This document shows, in pieces, positions 7,802-15,254 of a DNA stretch of 15,254 nt. Position 1 is the first letter of the stretch, and every line of letters begins with the position of its first letter. A program made the translations under genes and the position numbers. Below the pieces are notes generated by a model. The model searched no databases, was not told the DNA's origin, and saw nothing but the letters and a program-made list of their open reading frames with translations. The stretch is from Hemicentrotus pulcherrimus (Eukaryota; Echinodermata; Echinoidea; Camarodonta; Strongylocentrotidae): the NCBI GenBank assembly GCA_003118195.1, contig BEXV01003030.1, positions 31,444 to 46,697 of the forward strand, written 5' to 3'.

Positions 7802-9268
7802 ATTGTTGTGCATAAGTCTGCACAGCATATAGTGAATGTCCACTGCATATATATAAAAATGTAATATCATACTGAGATTTTATTTTTGTGCATAATTCTG
7901 CACATTATAATGGTGAATATCCAATTCAAATACTGAGATTCGAATTTCGTTCATAAGTCTGCACATCTTTATGGTAAATGTCCATTGCATATGTATTTCA
8001 TATGATATCAACCTAAAATTGTATGTCTGTGTAATAGTCTGCAGATCAAAAATGTGAATTTCATTTTCACACATGTATAAACATGCAGTTCTGTATCACA
8101 CTGAGATAGAATTTTTATTCATAAGTCTGCACATTACAATGGTGAATGGCCATTGTATTTACATTGCTTATGAAATCAAACTACAATGTTGAATTAATAA
8201 GTCTGCATGTCATAAAGGTGAATGTCCATTGCATATATATTTCATATTATATCATACAGAGATAAGATTTTTGAATACAAGTCTGTACATTACAATGGTG
8301 AATGGCTATTATATACATTTCATATGAATTCATACCTCAATGTTGAATTAAGATTTGTGTGCATAAGTCTGCATGTCATAATTGTGAATTTCCAATCTAT
8401 ATATTAATGTTTCATATTTCATACTGAGATTGGATTTTTGTGCCTATAAAAGTCTGCACATTATGATGGTGAATTAGGATTGCAAACATGTATATATTTT
8501 ATACCATGCCATACTGAGATTGGATTGTTGTGCATAAGTCTGCACAGCATATAGTGAATGTCCACTGCATATATATAAAAATGTAATATCATACTGAGAT
8601 TTTATTTTTGTGCATAATTCTGCACATTATAATGGTGAATATCCAATTCAAATACTGAGATTCGAATTTCGTTCATAAGTCTGCACATCTTTATGGTAAA
8701 TGTCCATTGCATATGTATTTCATATGATATCAACCTAAAATTGTATGTCTGTGTAATAGTCTGCAGATCAAAAATGTGAATTTCATTTTCACACATGTAT
8801 AAACATGCAGTTCTGTATCACACTGAGATAGAATTTTTATTCATAAGTCTGCACATTACAATGGTGAATGGCCATTGTATTTACATTGCTTATGAAATCA
8901 AACTACAATGTTGAATTAATAAGTCTGCATGTCATAAAGGTGAATGTCCATTGCATATATATTTCATATTATATCATACAGAGATAAGATTTTTGAATAC
9001 AAGTCTGTACATTACAATGGTGAATGGCTATTATATACATTTCATATGAATTCATACCTCAATGTTGAATTAAGATTTGTGTGCATAAGTCTGCATGTCA
9101 TAATTGTGAATTTCCAATCTATATATTAATGTTTCATATTTCATACTGAGATTGGATTTTTGTGCCTATAAAAGTCTGCACATTATGATGGTGAATTAGG
9201 ATTGCAAACATGTATATATTTTATACCATGCCATACTGAGATTGGATTGTTGTGCATAAGTCTGCACA
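7802..9268 (+). repeat. Perfect tandem duplication, period 722 bp (nine monomers)
   Basis: Bases 7802-8546 and 8524-9268 appear identical by eye at every position compared, a shift of exactly 722 bp, about nine 80-bp monomers. Identity ends at the left where 7801 and 8523 diverge, and at the right after TCTGCACA (8546 against 9268). Neighbouring monomers in the same array differ by many substitutions, so this copy is very recent or is an assembly duplication. Confidence 0.9.
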
Positions 9269-9960
9269 TCATAATGGTGAATGTCCAATGCATATATATT
9301 TCATATTATATCAACCTGAGATTGTATATCTGTGTAATAGTCTGCAAATTTTAATTGTGAATGGCCATAGTATAAAAAAAATCATATGATATCATACAGA
9401 GATTGGAATTTTGTGCATAAGTCTGCACATTATCATGTTGAAATTCCACTATATATATATATAAATGATTCATATGATATCATGAATAGATTGGATATCT
9501 GTGTATAAGTCTGCACATTGAATTGGTGATTATCAAATGGAAATATATTTCATTTATCATAGTGTGATTGGAATTTGTTTGCATAAGTCTGCACATCATA
9601 ATGGTAAATGACCATTGTATATATTTGTTATATGATACCATACAAAGATTGGTTATTTGTGCATAAGTCTGCACATCGTAATGGTGAATTTCAAATACAT
9701 ATTTAAATTGTTCATATGATATCATACTGAGATTGGATTTTTGTGCACAAGTCTGCACATTATAATAGTGAATTTCCTTTGCATACATGTATAAACATGT
9801 ATGTGATATAATATCAAACTGACATTAAATTTGCATGCACAAGTCAGAACATTATTATGGTGAATTTTCACATTATATACATATAAATGACTCATATCAT
9901 ATCATACTGACATTTGATTTGTATGCATAAGTCTGCACATATTTTGTTCGTATTGCTTCC

Positions 9961-11000
9961 ATGTAATCATATCCAACTATAACGCATGTTGATCCACAGC
10001 ACTGTACAATTCCACCATTCATCTATCCTATACTTTATATTTGACCGATAATTGTAAATATAGAATAGCACAGAGTACAAAAGTCTGCAAAAAACTGTAA
10101 TGATGAATTTCCATCGTGAATTGGATGTGACAGTGCATATAGGGCTGATAATGTTTAAGCAAAGCCCTTGATGTAAATATTCTTCGCTCCGTACCAAATC
10201 CACCTCTTAAAATTGCATTTCCTTTCAGGGTTCTTCACCATAACTTGATGCATTTCAGAAGTAAAGTTTCGATCTCTACGGATTTGCATTCTTATGCAAG
10301 AATCTGCACATTTTGTGATGATTTTCTGTTGCAAATATAATTTCCGACATCATGTAGGCTTTAATAAAAATTGGATGAGTGTCCATTATTCTGTACAATT
10401 GTTTCTTGAATATCTGTAAACTCTTGTGCGAAAAATCAGGATAGTTTTGATTTCGAAAAATGCAACACTGCATTCACGCAAGCGTGACTTCACCCATTGG
10501 GGCAACTTGGTAATTTTTTTTGAAAAACGCAACACTGCATTCATGCAAGTCTATTCATTTATGACTGAAGGGTCGCTCAAATATGACGTGGCAAAATCTC
10601 GGTGCTTTTTTATAATGACGTAGCATGTATATACTTAATAACGCAGAGCTCAGTGAGTCCACGTCCTTGTTTGCGTGCATATGGCATTCACTTGACACAC
10701 AAACAAACCGCATTATATGCTCCATATAATATCATATCAAATTGTTTGAATTACCTTTCAGTTAATAAGTCACTAACGATTCATTGATGAATTCTCCTTG
10801 TTATTTTTCTTGCGTTTGATGTATGGTATTTCCGTGCATAACATTGTATATTTTAATGATGAATTTGTAATATAAAAGCTTCATTTGATATCATATATGA
10901 ATGTATATATCAGATATGAGCCAATGAATTATCAACTAATAAAAATGTGTTGACATCGTTATTTGACTATTTATACCAAGTTTGCTTTATTACTTGCTTG
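9961..11000. other. Array flank with stray degenerate monomers
   Basis: Partial satellite units appear at about 10081-10115 (AAGTCTGCAAAAAACTGTAA), 10287-10335 (CTTATGCAAGAATCTGCACA) and 10830-10900 (CGTGCATAACATTGTATATT). They are separated by unrelated sequence. No gene is supported. Short open frames here lack domains or splice sites. Confidence 0.6.
10455..10549 (+). repeat. 28-bp direct repeat pair, 67 bp apart
   Basis: GAAAAATGCAACACTGCATT (from 10455, running to CACGCAAG at 10482) recurs from 10522 to 10549 with two substitutions. The intervening 39 bp are not repeated. The unit contains a short dyad (GCAACACTGC) and is unlike the satellite monomer. No mobile-element class is assigned. 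Confidence 0.8.
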
Positions 11001-12337
11001 TTTTTTTTTCTTTCTCAAAGGTTTTTATTTTCATATTATAGATGTAATGTTAAATGAAAAGAATTTATGTTGAAAGTGATTGCAATTATGATAAAGATGT
11101 AGAAAGCAGATATCATTTCAAAAGGAAGAACAAGAAGAAAACTTTCAGTGCTGAAATGTTAAACGCTTTATAAAGACATTGGTTGAAATAAAAGAGGGAA
11201 TTAGGCTAGGAAAGTTATTACATTTTTTGGGTAAACGTCAAACAAATTGCAATAAAATATTTTTCACTGCAATGCATTTTAGTAAGGTCCCCACAATGAC
11301 ATACTAAAAGTCCAAAAAAATCCAAGTAGTGGAAGTGCCCCTAATTTGCATAAATCCAATATGGCTGTTTTTCAAGGATTTTCACATAGATTTTGTCATA
11401 TTTTTTAACTTGTATAGGCTGTTGTGGCACTTAAAGTGTAGGAAAAGTGATCTGCTGTACATTTTGTATCAACTAAAATACCCAAATACTACAGGTACAT
11501 CACACACCTGAAACAAATTCTCCCGCACACCCACACCCACACAATCCAACATGTAATTTATACTTAATTTATCACCTTAGCAGACAATGTTATTTCATTA
11601 TGCACTAGACAAATATCGTGTCATTTTAATTATATTGAAACAACTAAAACTAAAATATTAAGAAAAACTGGCCCTTATGATCTGAGTTGATCTGAGTATC
11701 CGTACAAACACAGGAGCTGTTGGTAGGGCTTTGTAGGGATACAGCATACCCTCATGGTCATTGGAATTAGGAGTTGTTCTCAGTGCAACAGTTTACTTAA
11801 TTTTTGAGAGGTGAAGAACAGAAGCATACATTGCATGCTAATGGCCCATCACAGTACAAGTATCCATATTACTGCGGTATTGTGCTCTCTAGTCACTATT
11901 TTTGTTAAATATTCATCTAAGTTAGACCCGTGAGCTTTTATTGTGTGAAATCGATGATGCCTATAGTCATTCATTGTAGAACTTCAAAGTAGAACACCCA
12001 ATAATAAATTCATTATAATATCGATGGAAAGCTTATAATGTGCAGAATACAATACATTTTTAATTAAGATATCAGAACCCACTAAGGCACACTAACTAAT
12101 CAAAAGTTTGTCACTACACCACCACTTCATCTAAGGTCATTCAGAGGTCAAATTTAGCCTGTAATTCATGACGCCACAGAATGTACACCTTTCTTGATCG
12201 CCGATCTTTGGCAGTGCTACAAAAGGCAAGCCTACACATGAGCCTAGCCACATCAATATGAAGGGGTCTTTAGTTGTTGATGTGGTACTGGTTGTGCTAT
12301 TACTGTAGTTGTAGTAGAGATATGAATAAAAAGAAAT
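11001..12337. other. Intergenic region, nothing recognised
   Basis: AT-rich with small features only: a C/A-rich stretch (CACACCCACACCCACACAATC near 11525-11545), a doubled TGATCTGAGT at about 11678-11697, and a G/T-rich decayed trinucleotide-like stretch (12264-12316). No open frame with a recognisable domain was found. Part of 12100-12337 could belong to the 5' end of the pseudogene that follows, but I could not recognise any protein matching it. Confidence 0.5.
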
Positions 12338-14369
12338 GATACTTGGTCCCAAAATCTGTCTGGAAGACTTGCATCTGTCAATGATCTGCCCGCAATTGAC
12401 GCAGTAGGCCTATATATGGATGATGAACGAAGCACTTCCAAAAAGGCTAAAACTGGCCGACCTAATAAAGATGAGGTGAAATTGACCGCATTCTTAAAAG
12501 TAGTTAAGTTCCTGGAGGAAAATGATTAGAAACAAACAACAGTAACTGTTTTGTTACTAACATGCAATAGTATTTTCTTGATACAGATCATGATTCCTAC
12601 AGTGGGGTATATACGTGAAAAAGAAAATACAGGGGCACTTCGGTGAGAGGATTGTATAACTGAACTGAACGGAAAGCATGTTGTAGTTATATTTCGTAGC
12701 ACAGTTAGTGCTATTCTGTATGAATCCCACAAGCAGCCAAAGAACAACACACCAAAGCAGGAGAAAATGCGGATCATGAAGACTGCTGCCTCACCGTATA
12801 AAGAATGACTTTAAGTTATTAAAAGAAAATTGCAAGTGACGCGTTTACCCAACTCCTGATGAAATGTCGTCTACCACTGATGTACTTGTATTTCTCACAG
12901 ATTCCCTGCAACTTCTATTGAGGAACATGTTTGTTGGCCAAAAGGTAGATTATGATGCTGGCATATATTTGGGGAGCCATAATGCCCGCAATACGTCCAG
13001 AGGGTTGATCCTTGCTCCTCTTCAGCTTGGAATTGGATTACAAATGCATCATCAATTTTCATCTAGCTTTCTGATGGACACACTGCATGCGCAATGCTTC
13101 TAATGCTCTTATCCGGTGGTCAAGAAATATGAAAGAAGTGAGGCAATTTCTTAAGTGTGCATTCAGTATATATTGCAAACAATGTCGACCATAATATCGA
13201 CACTCCTGATGTATCAGTTACTTTGCACAGATGGGCACATTGCTACCAAAACCCCAGGGATAAAGTACTTTAAGCCTGTACCTAGATAAACGGTATCCGA
13301 TGATCGAGGCATCTACAACTTTACAACCTCTGGTTTACCAGCAGATTGTGAATCGGAGACCAGAAGATCCAACATTTGACCTTGATGTGTTGTTGAAGAC
13401 ATCTTTACTACTGCGGTCCCCAATGCATTCATATATCCGGAACGATACAGATAATAAAAACAATCAGTCATCTCTTTTGTTTTTTCCCCCATGATTGGAC
13501 ATGGTCCATCCTGTGTTTACTACACTCTACGTTTTGTTTGTGCTCATGCTTAACGGTATAATACTATACACCTGTTTTGACTTTTGATCATCTGCTATGG
13601 TAGAAGGCACTCACAATAATCAGGAGCCAGCCAAGTGACAGTGACCTGAAGCAGGTCGTTGACGGCCTAAGGACTCCAGGAACTTATTGGTGTATGCCAT
13701 ATGCTGGATGGAAAGGCGATTCCTAGAGCTGCATGCATGTGCTGGACCATTTACTCGTTGGTGCTGCTCTAAATACCATGCTAATTAGCAGATTTGTATA
13801 ATGTACATCTGCCAACGAGTGCAAACAAGCTCCGGAAGCTCCTATATAGTTATCACTTTAGGAAATCCCAGAGGTTGTTCAGCACCCAGGTGTTCCATAT
13901 GGAGTAATTACGGGGAGCAGCCCCACTTATTAAAGTCCCTTCTCGAACAACTACTAACGGACAGCATCTTCCTGATCTTCATTGTGATAGAGGAAGAGCA
14001 GATTCCTGGATTGTGATGCAGCATTTAAAGTTTAAAGCCACAGTTCTTGTCATTGATGGCACAAACCCTCTCATCTTGCTGCTCTTCTACGCTGATCTGA
14101 ATGCAAAGGGCTTTTTTTTTGCACCTGAGCCCAAGGTAAATTCTAAGAAGAACCGAACATGGAATAATAAACAGCTGAAGGAAAATCTGGGAAATAGTGT
14201 GTGTGACTACTTTCTCTTAGCGCCATGTGCTTCTGGGCTGCGACACAACGTCTCGCTAGGGAACTAGGGAAAGGCGTATGAAGAAAATCATGAAGAATGA
14301 CGACTTCTGTGAGCTTGCCATGGGTATTCAGGCAGCCGGCATCAGACCTGAAGGACACCATTATTACAG

Positions 14370-14390
14370 TGTGTGTGTGTGTGTGTGTGT
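14370..14390. repeat. (TG)n microsatellite, about 10 units
   Basis: Alternating TG over 21 bases. It corresponds to the 3' tail of the minus-strand SINE and so probably arose with the insertion rather than as an independent repeat. Confidence 0.9.
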
Positions 14391-14568
14391 ATTGGGTTTT
14401 TACAGACGTGTATCAATCAGGTTTGATTATTTACGTCTGGGGACCGACCTTTAAACGTCACCATCTGAAAGACGTGACTCAGTTTCGAACCTGTGTCCTC
14501 AGCTGAATCAGTTTGTAACTTCCACTTTTTAGCTGGATTACAGGCGCACGCCACAACGCCTAGTTCTC
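14370..14568 (-). mobile_element. SINE insertion inside the pseudogene, with TACAG target duplication and (CA)n tail
   Basis: The pseudogene reading breaks after ...GACACCATTATTACAG and resumes at TACAGCTGAAGAGAATGCAC, so TACAG is duplicated (14365-14369 and 14569-14573). Removing the insert restores an uninterrupted frame. On the minus strand the insert starts GAGAACTAGGCGTTGTGGCG, has an A-box-like TGGCGTGCGCC (14553-14543), a B-box GGTTCGAAACT (14491-14481), and ends in a CA microsatellite (the (TG)n at 14370-14390). This is the layout of a Pol III-transcribed SINE. The first 30 bases resemble the Alu/7SL head (GGCGTGCGCCTGTAATCCAG), so a 7SL-like origin is possible; a tRNA origin is the alternative. 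Confidence 0.75.
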
Positions 14569-14972
14569 TACAGCTGAAGAGAATGCACTTGTATGCCTGT
14601 ATGGTGGTGACTCAATAGAAGATTGCGTAAAGGTTTCACCAATCTTGTCTGCCTAAGAAGCAAAGACTTTGCAACTAACTTCATCAGCAGGAAAGTTCCA
14701 CAGCCTGCGTGTGTACTATTAAATATCAAAATGGAAAGGAATGGCAGACATCCTGACATCGGAAAACTGAGTTGGCAGGTCATGGATGGGAAGTATCTTT
14801 ACAAAAAACCTGATAAAACACCAACACCCGCATCACTCCTTAAGTCATCAGATGTGGATGCAAGAAAGACTGTGCAGCCAAGAAATGCATTTACAGGAAG
14901 TATGGTCTCCACTGTTCAACAGCCTGCACTGATTGTCGTGGCACTAGTTGCAGCAACTCATCACCATTATAG

Positions 14973-15218
14973 GCCTACCTAGAACTTGATGATACAACTG
15001 ATCAGCATGCCACATAAATATATGTTTGTTAGAGACTATGTATACCAAACTGGAGGCCTTATGACCTGCATCCTGTAATAACACCTAATTTGAAATATAA
15101 AAATATTTTTACAACATGAATAAGTTATTGTTGTCGCAATTATTCTGAATGTAACATAAGACAAGAAATATAATTATAATAAAATCTCTACAAAAATGTT
15201 TAATTAAGCAGCCATTTT
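14973..15218. other. Pseudogene 3' flank
   Basis: AT-rich sequence after the pseudogene stop. An AATAAA at 15178-15183 could be the ancestral poly(A) signal of the copied gene, but there is no poly(A) tract to show retroposition. Nothing else is recognised. Confidence 0.4.
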
Positions 15219-15254
15219 CAGGGTTGGATCAAGGAATTTCTTCCGGGGGGGGGG
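15219..15254 (+). mobile_element. Possible terminal end of a hAT-like element running off the window
   Basis: CAGGGTTGGATCAAGGAATT followed by TCTTCC and at least ten G residues resembles the CAGGGGCGGATCCAGGAATT-type terminus seen widely in invertebrate repeats; CAGGG ends are typical of hAT elements. Only 36 bp are in the window, so the call rests on that short similarity and memory of the family. Confidence 0.3.

Larger units (their letters stand above)
5640..9960 (+). repeat. Satellite array of ~80-bp monomers (about 50 copies)
   Basis: A unit recurs from about 5640 to 9960, with core TGTGCATAAGTCTGCACA, then TTATAATGGTGAAT, then TCCATTGCATATATATTTC, then ATGATATCATACTGAGATTG. Spacing between cores in the right part is 79-90 bp (for example 9251, 9331, 9412, 9500, 9579, 9659, 9742, 9832, 9922). 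Monomers are most alike in the right-centre and degrade leftward (5640-6500), as expected for an array kept uniform by unequal exchange. The core is a dyad (TGTGCA-N6-TGCACA), and the unit also contains palindromes CATTATAATG and ATGATATCAT. Monomer lengths are not held to multiples of three, so the minus-strand open frames here are not genes. Confidence 0.9.
12338..14972 (+). pseudogene. Decayed copy of a multicopy invertebrate protein: PIN/FEN-like core, CXC-like Cys tail
   Basis: Pieces in shifting frames match, in order, a large uncharacterised protein family I know from marine invertebrates. They are: SGRLASVNDLPAIDAV, then GRPNKDEVKLTAFLKVVKFL (to a TAG at 12527); ITELNGKH and KMRIMKTAAS (~12655-12790); a long open piece at 12864-13103 with DSLQLLLR and APLQLGIGLQMHH; NNVDHNIDT (~13175-13205); DPTFDLDVLLKTSLLLRSP (13300-13494); KALTIIRSQP and MLDGKAIPRA (~13605-13730); VLVIDGTNPLILLLFY and GCDTTSR (14236-14256); and finally the tail CGCKKDCAAKKC...RKYGLHCSTACTDC...GTSC, stop 14970-14972. 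Family copies carry a DDTD-type acidic motif where this one reads DGTN. At least eight frameshifts or stops, internal deletions (~13660 and ~13800-13950) and a SINE break it. No introns are seen. The family's function is unknown; nuclease-like is inference. Confidence 0.78.

Noticed and set aside
6458..9788. Minus-strand open frames of 64-102 codons with similar peptides rich in MCRLM and NVQTYAHKSNLS-like strings
   Set aside because: They are translations of satellite monomers. Monomer length is not a multiple of three in general, the peptides shift frame between units, and the identical ones at 7880-8074 and 8602-8796 come from the 722-bp duplication.
5640..9960. Regular short repeats suggestive of a CRISPR array
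   Set aside because: The whole unit repeats with no unique spacers, units drift in length, there are no cas genes, and the context is eukaryotic.
12137..12352. Minus-strand 71-codon frame containing CTFCG and STTSTTSTT
   Set aside because: The CxxC is isolated, and the Ser-Thr repeat comes from a low-complexity G/T-rich stretch. The plus strand enters the pseudogene here.
14623..14982. 119-codon plus-strand open frame as an intact gene
   Set aside because: Only its middle (LSWQVMDGKYLYKKPDKTPT) fits the family. The cysteine-rich tail is encoded in a different frame from 14853, so the end of this open frame is out-of-frame noise caused by an indel near 14840.

Overview
The window looks like nuclear DNA of a marine invertebrate, most likely an echinoderm or a similar deuterostome. 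It is AT-rich and intron-bearing, and it is full of foldback elements, a satellite array, a SINE and a decayed multicopy gene. There are no operons, Shine-Dalgarno sites or bacterial genes. The organism call is an inference from gene families and repeat style, not from a search.

Layout. Bases 1-3226 are non-coding: a poly-C run, a perfect 29-bp-arm palindrome (194-253), a purine-rich tract (835-1002), and a compound Tc1/mariner-like foldback element (1778-2490) whose left arm is split by about 400 bp carrying its own inverted repeat. Bases 3227-5165 hold the 3' end of a plus-strand gene. A serine-rich exon (3227-3353) is phase-compatible with a terminal exon encoding a C-terminal death domain (4236-4524, poly(A) signal at 4714). 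It is equally phase-compatible with a downstream pair of exons (4842-4886 and 5033-5165, poly(A) signal at 5473) that would give a different C-terminus without the death domain. A small MITE-like element (3722-3837) lies in the intron.

Bases ~5640-9960 are a satellite array of ~80-bp monomers built around a TGTGCA-N6-TGCACA dyad. It has higher-order structure: a diverged ~540-bp repeat (6815-7192 and 7351-7741) and an apparently perfect tandem duplication of period 722 bp (7802-9268). Stray monomers and an unrelated 28-bp direct repeat follow to ~10.9 kb.

Bases 12338-14972 are a decayed, intronless copy of a large multicopy invertebrate protein family. Its order is an N-terminal region, a conserved LQLxLR/APLQLGxGxQMHH block, a PIN/FEN-like nuclease-type core, and a cysteine-rich CXC-like tail. 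It is broken by many frameshifts and stops, and by a 199-bp minus-strand SINE (14370-14568) flanked by a TACAG target duplication. The window ends in what may be the tip of a hAT-like element running into poly-G.

The death-domain gene is the only apparently functional gene seen, and only its 3' part is recognised. The rest is a layered record of repeat insertion and decay. The items most worth a second look are the alternative C-termini of the death-domain gene, the satellite's dyad and higher-order structure, and the SINE inside the pseudogene, which has an Alu/7SL-like head.
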